NCBI RefSeq assembly: GCF_024979295.1
Contig: NZ_JANLCJ010000003.1
Coordinates: forward strand, 124,001-188,000
Source of the DNA: Herbiconiux daphne
Lineage (GTDB): Bacteria > Actinomycetota > Actinomycetes > Actinomycetales > Microbacteriaceae
DNA length: 64,000 nt
Direction of reading: 5' to 3'
The notes below the pieces were generated by a model, which did no database searches, was not told the DNA's origin, and worked only from the letters and a program-made list of their open reading frames with translations. The position numbers and the translations under genes are program-made. This document shows positions 35,174 to 47,064 of this stretch, piece after piece (the stretch's first letter is position 1; the number at the start of each line of letters is the position of its first letter).

Positions 35174-36158
35174 GGATGGAGTCGGGCTGGATGTCGATCT
35201 TGGCGCCCGTGAGCTTGGCGGCGAGGCGGGCGTTCTGCCCCTCTTTGCCGATGGCCAGCGACAGCTGGTAGTCGGGCACGAGGGCGCGAACGGCCTTGAG
35301 AGACTCGTCGATCACGAAGGCGCTCGACACCTTGGCAGGCGAGAGCGCGTTCGCCACGAAGGTGGGCAGGTCGTCGGAGTAGTCGACGATGTCGATCTTC
35401 TCGTTGCCGAGCTCGGCGGTGACCGCGCGCACACGCTGGCCCAGTTCGCCGATGCAGGCGCCCTTGGCGTTCACGCCGGGCTCCGTGGCACGCACCGCGA
35501 TCTTCGTGCGGTGGCCGGCCTCGCGGGCAAGGGACACGATCTCGACGACGCCCGAGGCGATCTCAGGCACCTCGAGCGCGAAGAGCTTGCGCACGAGCGA
35601 CGGGTGTGTGCGCGACACGGTGATCGAGGGGCCTTTCGGACCCTTGGCCACGCTCGTGACATAGACGCGGATGCGCGAACCGTGGGTGTAGCTCTCGCCC
35701 GGAACCTGCTCTTCAGGAGGCAGGATCGCCTCGATCGTGCCGAGGTCGACGTGCACCATGCGCGGGTTGGGCCCCTGCTGGATCACTCCGGCGACGATGT
35801 CGCCCTCGCGGCCGCGGAACTCGCCCAGCACGTGGTCGTCGGCGATGTCGCGCAGACGCTGGTTGATCACCTGCTTCGCGGCGAAGGCGGCGATGCGGCC
35901 GAAGTCGCTCGGGTTCTCCTCGGCCTCGCCGATGAGCACGTCGTCTTCGTCGTATTCGGGAACGTAGATGGAGATGTGCCCGGTCTTGCGATCGAGGTGC
36001 ACGCGCGCCGAAACCGTGCCGTCTTCGGTCGTGGCCGGCCGGTCGGTGTGCTTGAGGAATGCCGTCAGGATGGCCTGCTCGATGATTCCCACGAGTTCCT
36101 CGAAGGGAATCTCTCGTTCGCGTTCCAAGAGACGTAAGACGCTGAGGTCGATGTCCAT
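35160..36158 (-). CDS. nusA: transcription termination/antitermination factor NusA
   Basis: A 332-residue NusA with the N-terminal RNA-polymerase-binding domain (VLRLLEREREIPFEELVGIIEQAI), an S1 domain (about 130-200, GDIVAGVIQQGPNPRMVHVDLG) and KH domains containing EVPEIASGVVEI and GACIGELGQRVRAV. The C-terminal acidic repeats of E. coli NusA are absent, as in other Gram-positives. A perfect GAGGAGG precedes the ATG. No rimP lies between proS and nusA. Confidence 0.95.
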   Translation of the reverse strand: MDIDLSVLRLLEREREIPFEELVGIIEQAILTAFLKHTDRPATTEDGTVSARVHLDRKTGHISIYVPEYDEDDVLIGEAEENPSDFGRIAAFAAKQVINQRLRDIADDHVLGEFRGREGDIVAGVIQQGPNPRMVHVDLGTIEAILPPEEQVPGESYTHGSRIRVYVTSVAKGPKGPSITVSRTHPSLVRKLFALEVPEIASGVVEIVSLAREAGHRTKIAVRATEPGVNAKGACIGELGQRVRAVTAELGNEKIDIVDYSDDLPTFVANALSPAKVSSAFVIDESLKAVRALVPDYQLSLAIGKEGQNARLAAKLTGAKIDIQPDSILDGD

Positions 36159-36216
36159 TTCCGGCCTCCTCTGTTCAGATCTAGATGCCGATTCATCCGG
36201 CAGTCAAACGCAAAGA

Positions 36217-37980
36217 CTACCTGAAGCTGGCGGCCACGGCATCCAGAGCGACCTGCGTTCGCTCTCCGCTTCTGCGATCCCAGAGCTCGACGACCCCGTC
36301 AGCCACCCCGCGGCCGACGATCACGATCGTCGGAACGCCGATGAGTTCGGCGTCGCCGAACTTCACGCCGGGCGAGACCTTGGGCCGGTCGTCGAAGAGC
36401 ACGTCGAGCCCCTTCGCCTCGAGGTCGAGCACCACGCGCTCGGCGGCCTCGTAGATGGCCGGGTCTTTGCCGGTGGCGATGACGTGCACGTCGAACGGCG
36501 CGACCGTGGGGGGCCAGATGAGGCCCTTGTCGTCGTTGTTGAGCTCGGCGATGATCGCCAGGATGCGCGTCACGCCGATGCCGTAGGAGCCCATCGTGAC
36601 GGTGACGAGCTTGCCGTTCTCGTCGAGCACCTTGAGCCCGAGCGCCTCGGCGTACTTGCGGCCGAGCTGGAACACGTGGCCGATCTCCATGCCGCGAGCG
36701 AGCTCGACGGGGCCCGAGCCATCCGGAGCCGGGTCGCCGGCCAACACCTCGGCCGCCTCGATGGTGCCGTCGGCCACGAAGTCGCGCCCGGCCACCAGGC
36801 CGAACACGTGCTCGCCGGGCACGTTGGCGCCTGTGATCCACTGCGTGCCGTCGACCACCCGCGGGTCGACGAGATAGCGGATGCCGGTGCTCGACCCGTC
36901 GCCGAGCACGGCGCCGCCCGTCGACCACGGCCCGATGTAGCCCTTCACCAGGCCCGGGTGCTTGGCGAAATCGGCCTCGTTGGCCGCCTCGACCTCGGCC
37001 GGGGCGAACGCCACCTCGGCGCGCTTCAGGTCGACCTCGCGGTCGCCGGGCAGGCCGATCACCACGAGCTCGCGCGTGCCGTCGAGGTGCACGAGGGTGA
37101 GCACCACGTTCTTCAGGGTGTCGGCCGCGGTCCAGGCGCTGCCGTCGGCGCGCGGGTGGTCGGCGTTCGCGGCGTCGACCAGGCTCTGGATGGTGGGTGT
37201 GTCGGGGGTGTCGTGCACCTCGGCGGCGGGAAGGCCCTCGAGGGGCTTCGCGTCGGGCGCGAGCGTCGTGAACGCCTCGACGTTGGCCGCGTAGCCGCCG
37301 GCCGAGCGCACGAAGGTGTCTTCGCCCACGGGTGTCGGGTGCAGGAACTCCTCGCTTTTCGAGCCGCCCATGGCGCCGGCATCGGCCTTGACGATCACGT
37401 ACTCGAGACCGAGCCGGGTGAAGATGCGCTCGTAGGCGTCGCGCTGCGCCTGGTAGGAGGCATCCAGCCCTGCATCGGTGTAGTCGAACGAGTAGGCGTC
37501 TTTCATCGTGAACTCGCGGCCGCGCAGCAGACCAGCGCGAGGGCGTGCCTCGTCGCGGTATTTGTCTTGGATCTGGAAGATCGTCAACGGCAGGTCTTTG
37601 TAGCTGTTGTAGAGGTCTTTCACGAGCAGCGTGAACACCTCTTCGTGCGTCGGCGCCAGCACGAGGCCGGCGTCTTTGCGGTCGTTCAGCCGGAACATGC
37701 CGGGGCCGTACTCGTCGTAGCGGCCGGTGATCTCGTAGGGCTCCTTGGGCAGCAGCGCCGGGAAGTGCACCTCGAAGGCCCCCGCGGCGGCCATCTCGTC
37801 GCGCACGATCGCCTCGATCTTCGCCTTGACCCTCAGCCCCAGCGGCAGCCACGCGAAGATGCCCGGCGCCTGGCGGCGGATGTAGCCGGCGCGCACGAGC
37901 AACACATGGCTCGCCACCTCCGCGTCGGAAGGATCTTCACGAAGGGTTCTGAGGAAGTACGAAGACAAGCGAGTAGGCAC
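36217..37980 (-). CDS. proS: prolyl-tRNA synthetase, bacterial type
   Basis: A 587-residue class II synthetase. Motif 1/2 region: [18 protein letters not shown] and LAPTHEEVF. The editing (INS) domain occupies about residues 220-400, and [12 protein letters not shown] is motif 3. The C-terminal anticodon-binding domain ends the protein. GTG at 37980 is preferred: the family start is [11 protein letters not shown], and a TAAACT hexamer lies seven bases upstream, suggesting an almost leaderless mRNA. It is divergent from ogt and upstream of nusA. Confidence 0.95.
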   Translation of the reverse strand: MPTRLSSYFLRTLREDPSDAEVASHVLLVRAGYIRRQAPGIFAWLPLGLRVKAKIEAIVRDEMAAAGAFEVHFPALLPKEPYEITGRYDEYGPGMFRLNDRKDAGLVLAPTHEEVFTLLVKDLYNSYKDLPLTIFQIQDKYRDEARPRAGLLRGREFTMKDAYSFDYTDAGLDASYQAQRDAYERIFTRLGLEYVIVKADAGAMGGSKSEEFLHPTPVGEDTFVRSAGGYAANVEAFTTLAPDAKPLEGLPAAEVHDTPDTPTIQSLVDAANADHPRADGSAWTAADTLKNVVLTLVHLDGTRELVVIGLPGDREVDLKRAEVAFAPAEVEAANEADFAKHPGLVKGYIGPWSTGGAVLGDGSSTGIRYLVDPRVVDGTQWITGANVPGEHVFGLVAGRDFVADGTIEAAEVLAGDPAPDGSGPVELARGMEIGHVFQLGRKYAEALGLKVLDENGKLVTVTMGSYGIGVTRILAIIAELNNDDKGLIWPPTVAPFDVHVIATGKDPAIYEAAERVVLDLEAKGLDVLFDDRPKVSPGVKFGDAELIGVPTIVIVGRGVADGVVELWDRRSGERTQVALDAVAASFR

Positions 37981-37987
37981 GAGAACG

Positions 37988-37993
37988 AGTTTA
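37988..37993 (-). promoter_or_regulatory. -10 of proS
   Basis: TAAACT, seven bases, GTG at 37980. AAGACA lies 16 bp upstream as a possible -35. The predicted leader is 0-1 nt. Confidence 0.5.
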
Positions 37994-38044
37994 GCCAGCC
38001 CGTTCCCGCTGTCTTCTTCTCCCGCATCCCGGGCGTGGCCGGAA

Positions 38045-38053
38045 TTATCCACA
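38045..38053. promoter_or_regulatory. isolated perfect DnaA box
   Basis: TTATCCACA matches the strict DnaA-box consensus. It lies in the 124-bp divergent region between proS and ogt. It is a single box with no cluster or AT-rich unwinding region nearby, so not an origin. Confidence 0.45.
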
Positions 38054-38091
38054 GATTCCGCCGGGGTGGTCGCCGGCGATGCGCGGCGGCC

Positions 38092-38097
38092 TACCGT
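38092..38097 (+). promoter_or_regulatory. -10 of ogt
   Basis: TACCGT, seven bases, ATG at 38105. No ribosome binding site is visible, consistent with a nearly leaderless mRNA. Confidence 0.4.
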
Positions 38098-38104
38098 CGG
38101 GCGC

Positions 38105-38710
38105 ATGGACACACTCATTCAACTCCGCTCGGCGTCGCCCTATCTGCAGCGCTGCGAGACGCCGATCGGCCGTCTCGAGGTGGCGAGCGACGGCGAGTCG
38201 ATCACCGCGGTCGCCATCGAACGCAACGGCACGCTCCCCCACGACGGCCTGGCCTACGATTCCACCGCGGTGGCCGACGAGGCCGTCGCCCCGCTGCTCG
38301 ACTACTTCCAGGGCTACCGGCGACGGTTCACCGTTCCGGTGACCCACCGGGGCACACCGTTCCAGGTGGCCGTGTGGCAAGAGCTCGCGGCCATCGGCTG
38401 GGGCGAGGTCACGACCTACGGCGCCATCGCGGCGGCGGTCGGCAAGGTCGGGTCGGGTCGCGCGGTGGGCGGCGCGATCGCCTCGAACCCCACCCCGTTG
38501 CTGGTCGGCTGCCACCGTGTGCTGTCGGCGAGCGGGCGCATCACGGGCTACAGCTGGGGCAAAGGCGTCGCCACCAAGGCCTGGCTGCTCGATCACGAGA
38601 GCATCGGGCACGCGCCCCTCACGCCGAGTGCGCCGCCATCGGCGGCGACGGCCGCCGCCCCTCAGACCTCCAGCAGGAGCTCCCCCGTGGGCGACACCGA
38701 CAGGCGGTGA
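38105..38710 (+). CDS. ogt: methylated-DNA-protein cysteine methyltransferase
   Basis: A 201-residue suicide DNA repair protein taking methyl groups from O6-methylguanine. The helix-turn-helix stretch [20 protein letters not shown] and [11 protein letters not shown] are typical. The acceptor is Cys136 in VGCHRVL, where the usual Pro before Cys is Gly. [15 protein letters not shown] closes the domain. The last about 30 residues form a Pro/Ala/Ser tail whose DNA overlaps the convergent yaaA gene by 49 bp. Confidence 0.88.
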   Translation: MDTLIQLRSASPYLQRCETPIGRLEVASDGESITAVAIERNGTLPHDGLAYDSTAVADEAVAPLLDYFQGYRRRFTVPVTHRGTPFQVAVWQELAAIGWGEVTTYGAIAAAVGKVGSGRAVGGAIASNPTPLLVGCHRVLSASGRITGYSWGKGVATKAWLLDHESIGHAPLTPSAPPSAATAAAPQTSSRSSPVGDTDRR

Positions 38711-39405
38711 CCGGATGCCGCGCCCCAGGCGACGAGTTCGTCGACCGTGCCGAAATCGACCCCGTGCTCCACGAGCGCGCGAACGAGGGTTCCCTTGCCC
38801 TTCTTGTTGAAGTGGTTGAGGGCACGCTGCTGACCATCGGCGCCGGTCGTGACCACCCGCACGAAGTGGCCGGTGCCCGGCGGCAGCGGCCCGAGACCGA
38901 CGTAGGCCTCCGACCGCAGATCGAGGATGAGCTCGCCGCGGTGGGCCTCGAGTTCGCGCGAGATCGCGGCGCCCCAGGTCGCTTTGATGCCCGGGGCGTC
39001 GAGGCGGGAGTCGTGCGAGAGCCGGTAGGCCGGGATGGGGTCCGACGCCCGCAGCAGGCCGAACAGCGCCGAGTGGATGCGCACGTGCTCGGCCGCGAAC
39101 GCGCGGGCATCGGGCGCGAGGCTGGGCGCGTCGAGGGCTTCGTAGAGCACGCCGGTGTAGCGGTCGATGGCGGGCATGGTGGGCGCCTTCGCGAGGGCGC
39201 GATTGCGATCAACCTCGAACGCGAGCTTCTGGCCCAGTTTCAGCCGGGTCATCATCTCGTCGGGGCGCCGGGCGAGCTGCACCACCCGGCGAACGAGCGC
39301 CCGGCGGGTCGGCGAGAGCCGCGGATGCGCGAGGGAGCTGAAGTCGAGCGGGTCGCCCGATCCGCCGTCGCGCTTGGTCTCCGACGGCGGCAGGAGGATG
39401 AGCAC
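38662..39405 (-). CDS. yaaA: YaaA family peroxide stress protein (DUF328)
   Basis: A 247-residue protein with the family start LILLPPSETKRDGG, SALFGLLRASDPIPAYRLSHDSR (split motifs FGLLR and PIPAYRL), the ILDLRSEAY segment and NHFNKKGKG with the conserved lysines. YaaA binds DNA and limits oxidative damage in E. coli. The GTG at 39405 has AAAGGAGA upstream. Its 3' end overlaps ogt by 49 bp tail to tail. Confidence 0.88.
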   Translation of the reverse strand: MLILLPPSETKRDGGSGDPLDFSSLAHPRLSPTRRALVRRVVQLARRPDEMMTRLKLGQKLAFEVDRNRALAKAPTMPAIDRYTGVLYEALDAPSLAPDARAFAAEHVRIHSALFGLLRASDPIPAYRLSHDSRLDAPGIKATWGAAISRELEAHRGELILDLRSEAYVGLGPLPPGTGHFVRVVTTGADGQQRALNHFNKKGKGTLVRALVEHGVDFGTVDELVAWGAASGHRLSVSPTGELLLEV

Positions 39406-39511
39406 GGATCGTCTCCTTTCACGACAGCAGGTTCATGGCGGTGGGCTCACGAGAGGGTTCACGACAGGGTGCGCCCGCGGGAGGTGCGCGGCGGCGGCCC
39501 CGCACGGGAAA

Positions 39512-39548
39512 GGCCGCCGTGCTGCTCCGAGGAGCGGGCACGGCGGCC
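39512..39548 (-). terminator. terminator of the ATP synthase operon
   Basis: GGCCGCCGTGC (39512-39522) and GCACGGCGGCC (39538-39548) form a perfect 11-bp stem beginning 24 nt after the atpC stop. On the minus strand TTTCCC follows, so the T-run is short. Confidence 0.7.
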
Positions 39549-39572
39549 TGAGCCGATGGGATCGGCCGGGTG

Positions 39573-39839
39573 CTACTTGACCAGTTCCGCGTCGCGGGCG
39601 ACGATCGTCACCACGTCGTTGTCGACCGAGAGGAAGCCGTCGTCGGCACGGGCGACGATGCGCTCACCGCCGGTGGCGTTCACCCGCACCTCACCCGAGG
39701 CGAGGATGGCGAGCATCGGCTCGTGACCGGCCAGAATGCCGATCTCACCCTCGACGGTCTTCGCGATGACCATCGACGCCTCGCCCGACCAGATCTCCTG
39801 GTCGGCCGACACGACGCTCACTGTCAGCGGAGAAGCCAT
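39573..39839 (-). CDS. atpC: ATP synthase F1 epsilon subunit (short form)
   Basis: An 88-residue epsilon subunit comprising only the N-terminal beta-sandwich (LTVSVVSADQEIWSGEA, EGEIGILAGHEPMLAIL). The C-terminal two-helix inhibitory domain of E. coli epsilon is absent, as is common in Micrococcales, so epsilon inhibition by that route is not expected. It couples gamma to the c-ring. The ATG at 39839 is two bases after the atpD stop. Last gene of the operon. Confidence 0.93.
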   Translation of the reverse strand: MASPLTVSVVSADQEIWSGEASMVIAKTVEGEIGILAGHEPMLAILASGEVRVNATGGERIVARADDGFLSVDNDVVTIVARDAELVK

Positions 39840-39841
39840 GC

Positions 39842-42242
<2,401 letters not shown>

Positions 42243-42245
42243 GGT

Positions 42246-43883
42246 TTAGCGGCGCCCTTTCACGATCTTCTCCTGGTTGACGTCTTCGGGGGCGGTGGGA
42301 GCGAACTCCTCGCGGCCGACCGAGGCGAGGGGCTTGCCCTCACCGGTCTGGAACTCGAGCTTGAAGTCGTCGACCGCCTTCTCGAGCGCCTCGACGATGC
42401 CGTCGCTCAGCAAGTTGGTGTCGCGCAGTTCGGTGAGCACCGTCGTGTTGCGGCCCAGGAAGTCGTGGAACTCGGCCTCGAAGCGCAGGATGTCTTCGAC
42501 CGGAACCTCGTCGAGCTTGCCGTTGGTGCCGGCCCAGATCGAGACCACCTGGTTCTCGACCGGGAAGGGCGAGTACTGAGGCTGCTTGAGCAGTTCGGTG
42601 AGGCGCGCGCCGCGGGCGAGCTGACGACGGGATGCCGCGTCGAGGTCGGACGCGAACATCGCGAACGCCTCGAGCGAGCGGTACTGCGCCAGTTCGAGCT
42701 TGAGCGTGCCGGAGACCTTCTTGATCGACTTCACCTGGGCGTCACCGCCGACTCGCGAGACCGAGATTCCCACGTCGACCGCCGGGCGCTGGTTGGCGTT
42801 GAAGAGGTCGGACTGCAGGAAGATCTGGCCGTCGGTGATCGAGATCACGTTGGTCGGGATGTAGGCCGAGACGTCGTTCGCCTTGGTCTCGATGATCGGC
42901 AGGCCGGTCATCGAACCCGCGCCCAGCTCGTCGGACAGCTTCGCGCAACGCTCGAGCAGACGGGAGTGCAGGTAGAACACGTCGCCGGGGTAGGCCTCGC
43001 GTCCCGGGGGACGACGCAGCAGCAGCGACACGGCGCGGTAGGCCTCGGCCTGCTTCGACAGGTCGTCGAAGATGATCAGAACGTGCTTGCCGCCGTACAT
43101 CCAGTGCTGGCCGATGGCCGAGCCGGTGTAGGGAGCCAGGTATTTGAAGCCGGCCGGGTCGGATGCCGGCGACGCGACGATGGTGGTGTACTCCATCGCT
43201 CCGGCGTCTTCGAGCGCGCCCTTCACCGAGGCGATGGTCGAGCCCTTCTGTCCGATCGCCACGTAGATGCAACGCACCTGCTTGTTGACGTCGCCCGACT
43301 CCCAGTTGGCCTTCTGGTTGATGATCGTGTCGATCGCGATGGCCGTCTTGCCGGTCTGGCGGTCGCCGATGATGAGCTGGCGCTGGCCACGGCCGACCGG
43401 GATCATGGCGTCGATCGCCTTGATGCCGGTCTGCAGGGGCTCGTGCACCGACTTGCGCTGCATGACGCCCGGAGCCTGCAGCTCGAGCTCGCGGCGACCC
43501 TCCGTGGCGACCTCGCCGAGGCCGTCGATGGGGTTGCCGAGCGGGTCGACGACGCGGCCGAGGTAGCCGTCGCCGACGGGCACCGAGAGCACCTCGCCGG
43601 TGCGGGTGACTTCCTGGCCCTCTTCGATGCCGGTGAACTCACCGAGCACCACGACGCCGATCTCGTCTTCGTCGAGGTTCTGGGCGAGGCCGAGCGTGCC
43701 GTCCGAGAAACGGATCAGCTCGTTCGCCATGACGCCCGGGAGGCCTTCGACGTGGGCGATGCCGTCTGCGGCGTCGATCACGTAGCCCACCTCGGTGGTC
43801 GCGGCCTTGCCGGGCTCGTAGGCCGCGACGAAGTCCTTGAGCGCGTCGCGGATCTCGTCGGGGCGGATCGTAAGTTCAGCCAT
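42246..43883 (-). CDS. atpA: ATP synthase F1 alpha subunit
   Basis: A 545-residue non-catalytic nucleotide-binding subunit. The P-loop is GDRQTGKT (about 173-180); [20 protein letters not shown] and the signature [14 protein letters not shown] are family hallmarks. The C-terminal extension (about 505-545, [20 protein letters not shown]) is an actinobacterial feature. The ATG at 43883 gives the expected [10 protein letters not shown] start. Confidence 0.97.
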   Translation of the reverse strand: MAELTIRPDEIRDALKDFVAAYEPGKAATTEVGYVIDAADGIAHVEGLPGVMANELIRFSDGTLGLAQNLDEDEIGVVVLGEFTGIEEGQEVTRTGEVLSVPVGDGYLGRVVDPLGNPIDGLGEVATEGRRELELQAPGVMQRKSVHEPLQTGIKAIDAMIPVGRGQRQLIIGDRQTGKTAIAIDTIINQKANWESGDVNKQVRCIYVAIGQKGSTIASVKGALEDAGAMEYTTIVASPASDPAGFKYLAPYTGSAIGQHWMYGGKHVLIIFDDLSKQAEAYRAVSLLLRRPPGREAYPGDVFYLHSRLLERCAKLSDELGAGSMTGLPIIETKANDVSAYIPTNVISITDGQIFLQSDLFNANQRPAVDVGISVSRVGGDAQVKSIKKVSGTLKLELAQYRSLEAFAMFASDLDAASRRQLARGARLTELLKQPQYSPFPVENQVVSIWAGTNGKLDEVPVEDILRFEAEFHDFLGRNTTVLTELRDTNLLSDGIVEALEKAVDDFKLEFQTGEGKPLASVGREEFAPTAPEDVNQEKIVKGRR

Positions 43884-43936
43884 CGTTTTCCCTTTTCTGA
43901 TGGGGCCTGACCCCAGTGTGTTCCGGTGCCCGCCGA

Positions 43937-44734
43937 TTAGCCAGCGAGCTGAAGTCTCAATTCGTTGATGCGCGAGGCGACGCTGCCGTCGATGACGTCG
44001 TCGCCGATCTGGATGCGCACTCCCCCGATCACCGACGGGTCGATGATCTGGTTGACCTGCACCGCGCGGCCGTACTGCGTGGAGAGCAGGCTCTGCAGTC
44101 GGTCGAGCTGCGCGGAGTCGAGGGGCCTGGCCGCCGTGACGGTCGCGACCGCCGAACCGGCCTGGTCGGCCACGATGGTCGACGCATAACGGATCAGCTC
44201 GCCGATGCGGCGCCCGCGCGGCTGAGTGACCAGCTGACGGGCGATGGCCGCCGTCTGCACCGAGGCGCGACCGCCCAGCAGGCGTTCGACGAGCGCACGC
44301 TTCTGGTCGGTGGAGCCGAGCTTCGACCCGAGCGCGAGCTCGAGCTTCGAATCGCTCGTCACGGCACGGCCGAACTCGAACAGCTCGGCGTCGATGGCCG
44401 CCTCGGCGGGTGCCGAGAGGGCGATCGCACGGATGCCGATCTCTTCGATTCCGGCGAGCAGGTCGCTGTGGCTCGACCACCGGCTCGAGGCGATGTCCGA
44501 GAGCAGGTCGACGGTGTTCGGGCCGTAGCCCGGGCCGAAGAGCTGCTTCACGAGCGCCGCCTTGATGGGGCCGTCGACCCCGGGGTCGGAGAGGGCTCCG
44601 AGCAGGTGTGACGAATCACCGATGATCCGGCCCGCGGCGAAGAGCTCTTCTCCCGTGGCCAGATCGACCTTGGAGCCAAGGCTCGCCAAACGAGCCTTGG
44701 CTTCTCCAAGGGCAACTCTGGTCGCGCTACCCAT
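43937..44734 (-). CDS. atpH: ATP synthase F1 delta subunit
   Basis: A 265-residue subunit joining F1 to the b stalk. The conserved C-terminal motif is [21 protein letters not shown], with [10 protein letters not shown] at the end. It starts 3 bp after atpF. The length (versus 177 in E. coli) fits actinobacterial delta subunits with an expanded N-terminal part. No b-delta fusion as in mycobacteria is present, since atpF is separate. Confidence 0.94.
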   Translation of the reverse strand: MGSATRVALGEAKARLASLGSKVDLATGEELFAAGRIIGDSSHLLGALSDPGVDGPIKAALVKQLFGPGYGPNTVDLLSDIASSRWSSHSDLLAGIEEIGIRAIALSAPAEAAIDAELFEFGRAVTSDSKLELALGSKLGSTDQKRALVERLLGGRASVQTAAIARQLVTQPRGRRIGELIRYASTIVADQAGSAVATVTAARPLDSAQLDRLQSLLSTQYGRAVQVNQIIDPSVIGGVRIQIGDDVIDGSVASRINELRLQLAG

Positions 44735-44737
44735 GTG

Positions 44738-45295
44738 TTACTTCTTTCCCGACGTGTCGGATGCTTCGAGGTCGGCGAGGAACCGGTCGACGAGCGCCGT
44801 GGCCTTCTGGTCGTCGGTGAGCGACTCCCCGATGACGTTCGATGCGAGATCGATGGCGAGGCTGCCGACTTCGGAGCGCAACGACACGAGGGCGGCCTGA
44901 CGGTCGGCTTCGATCGCGACCTGGGCGTTGGCCTTGACGCGCTCGGCGTCGGCCTGTGCCTGGGCGGTGAGCTCCGATCCGATGCGCTGGGCGTCGAGAC
45001 GCGCCTGCTCACGGATCTTGCCGGCCTCGGCGCGTGCCTCGGCCAGCTGAGCGGTGTACTGCTCGAGAGCTGCTTCTGCCTCGCGCTGCGCTTCGTCGGC
45101 CTTCTCCATGTTGCCCTCGATGGCGGCGGAACGCTCGTCGAGGAGCTTCTTCATGCGAGGCAGCACGAGCCGCCAGAAGAAGAACAGGATGACCACGAAG
45201 CACACCGCTGACCAGATGATGTCGTACGGTTCAGGCAGCAGCGGGTTGGCGGGCGTTTCGCCCTCCGTGGCTGCGACCAGGATGGTCTGGAGCAT
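44738..45295 (-). CDS. atpF: ATP synthase Fo b subunit
   Basis: A 185-residue peripheral-stalk subunit. It has a short N-terminus, one membrane helix (about 26-46, IIWSAVCFVVILFFFWRLVL), then a long charged coiled coil starting with PRMKKLLDERSAAIEGNMEKA (split: PRMKKLLDERSAAIEG, NMEKADEAQ). It dimerises and holds delta-F1 against the a subunit. ATG start. Confidence 0.95.
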   Translation of the reverse strand: MLQTILVAATEGETPANPLLPEPYDIIWSAVCFVVILFFFWRLVLPRMKKLLDERSAAIEGNMEKADEAQREAEAALEQYTAQLAEARAEAGKIREQARLDAQRIGSELTAQAQADAERVKANAQVAIEADRQAALVSLRSEVGSLAIDLASNVIGESLTDDQKATALVDRFLADLEASDTSGKK

Positions 45296-45324
45296 GACGC
45301 CTCCTTCCTAGGGTGAAAGAGGGT

Positions 45325-45609
<285 letters not shown>

Positions 45610-46434
45610 TTAGTGTTCGTCAGCCAGCGCGAGCTGGATGTAGACCGTGGTGAGAAGTGCGAAGACGTAGGCCTGCAGCACGGCCACCAGGATCTCGAAG
45701 AGCGTGAAGACGAAGCCGAAGGCGAGCGTTCCCACGCCGAACAGACCGTAGAAGATGCTCGTCTGGGTGGCCGTGAAGAGGAAGAACTGCGTCGCCGAGA
45801 AGAACAGCACCAGCAGCAGGTGGCCGACCAGCATGTTCATCAGGAGTCGGAGCGTCAGGGTGATCGGCCGAAGCACGAAGGTCGAGACCAACTCGATCGG
45901 CGTCACGATGATGTAGAGCGCCTTCGGCACGCCGGGCGGGAACAGCGCGTTCTTGAAGAACGCCCCCGGGTGCTTCTTGATGCCCGCGTACATGAACGCG
46001 AACCAGGCGACCAGCGCGAGCACCAGCGGCATGCCGATGATGGCGTTCGACGAGATGTTGAGGAACGGGATGATTCCGGTGAGGTTCGCGAACAGCACCA
46101 CGAAGAAGATGGTGGTGATCAGCGGCAGGAAGCGCCGGCCGTCTTTCTTGCCGAGCAGGTCTTCGGCGATGTTGACCCGGGCGAAGTCGAGGCCCATCTC
46201 GACGATGCTCTGGAAGCGGCCGGGAACCACCTTCATGCGGCGCGTTCCGATCCAGAAGATCAGGATGATGGCCAGCATCGCCAGGAAGCGGATGATGATG
46301 ATTCGGTTGATTTCGAACGGCGTGCCAGCGAAGAAAATGGCGTCCGGGAAGAACTCATCGATCGACGGACCGTGGAAACCCCCGTCATCGGAAGTTGCCA
46401 TTGGGGCTAGCAGGTTCACAGCGTTAGCTATCAG
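45610..46434 (-). CDS. atpB: ATP synthase Fo a subunit
   Basis: A 274-residue membrane subunit with five to six helices. The essential Arg lies in LTLRLLMNMLVGH, and VYIQLALADEH ends the protein. The N-terminus reads GFHGPSIDEFFPDAIFF. The start is unusual: AGGAG at 46441-46445 lies six bases before CTG 46434, giving IANAVNLLAPMATSDD. GTG 46419 and ATG 46401 lie 21 and 39 bases from that site, without their own. I annotate the CTG; the downstream starts are alternatives. Confidence 0.93.
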   Translation of the reverse strand: MIANAVNLLAPMATSDDGGFHGPSIDEFFPDAIFFAGTPFEINRIIIIRFLAMLAIILIFWIGTRRMKVVPGRFQSIVEMGLDFARVNIAEDLLGKKDGRRFLPLITTIFFVVLFANLTGIIPFLNISSNAIIGMPLVLALVAWFAFMYAGIKKHPGAFFKNALFPPGVPKALYIIVTPIELVSTFVLRPITLTLRLLMNMLVGHLLLVLFFSATQFFLFTATQTSIFYGLFGVGTLAFGFVFTLFEILVAVLQAYVFALLTTVYIQLALADEH

Positions 46435-46546
46435 CGCTATCTCCTGTTTCGGGGCGTGGAACTTTTCACGGTTCTCGCGACGACGAACGGGTGGGGGTGT
46501 GCTGTCTCCGAGCGCCGAAGGCACTGTCGGACAGCGGAACGATCTG

Positions 46547-46570
46547 GTATTACCCTATCAATACTTAGGG
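46547..46570 (-). promoter_or_regulatory. AT-rich palindromic patch upstream of atpB
   Basis: The 159-bp gap between the AtpI-like gene and atpB has a locally AT-rich stretch with CCCTA (46553-46557) and TAGGG (46566-46570) as inverted repeat and TAATAC on the minus strand (46552-46547) as -10 candidate. No convincing -35 accompanies it. Confidence 0.35.
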
Positions 46571-46593
46571 CATCCTGACGAATCGTGAGGGGC

Positions 46594-47064
46594 TCATTGC
46601 CCGCCGGGAAGGCGCACATCGGAGGCGTACGGCATGCGGGTGCGTGCCACGACGACCACATCGACGACGAGGGCTCCGAGCACCGCGGCGACGATGCTGA
46701 GGAAGAGCACGAGGTCGTTCAGCCACGGCTGGCCCCGCAGCAGCACGACCACGACGATGAACAGCACGAACTTCACCATCCAGGAGCCCAGCACGATCAC
46801 GAAGAACAGCGTCGTGTAGAGCGGCGACGCCGTGTAGCGGTTGGCCACGATGATGCTGACCACCGTGATGCCCGAGAACACCAGCACCATGACGGTGCCG
46901 ATGAGGGCGCTGAGCGTGCCGGTCCAGCCGTCGACGACGAAGCCCACGACTCCCCCGACCACGGCGATCGCCGCCGCGAGGATGACGTCGTACTTCAAGA
47001 TCTTCGAGAAGACCGCGCTCGACGACGGCGTCGGATAGTTTCCGCGGATCACTGGGTCGGTCAC
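46594..47064 (-). CDS. AtpI-like integral membrane protein
   Basis: A 156-residue protein with four predicted helices (about 28-46, 52-72, 88-108 and 116-138), located immediately upstream of atpB as AtpI/UncI usually is. AtpI-type proteins assist c-ring assembly or ion supply. Sequence similarity to E. coli AtpI is not obvious by eye and the call relies on position and topology. The GTG start overlaps the WecA-like stop (GTGA). Confidence 0.72.
   Translation of the reverse strand: MTDPVIRGNYPTPSSSAVFSKILKYDVILAAAIAVVGGVVGFVVDGWTGTLSALIGTVMVLVFSGITVVSIIVANRYTASPLYTTLFFVIVLGSWMVKFVLFIVVVVLLRGQPWLNDLVLFLSIVAAVLGALVVDVVVVARTRMPYASDVRLPGGQ

Noticed and set aside
35968..39726. Very long open frame on the plus strand (over 1200 codons) opposite nusA and proS
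   Set aside because: It is an artefact of GC-rich codon use: the antisense of real genes has few stops. The translation is His/Asp/Arg-rich without domains, and it runs across well-identified genes.
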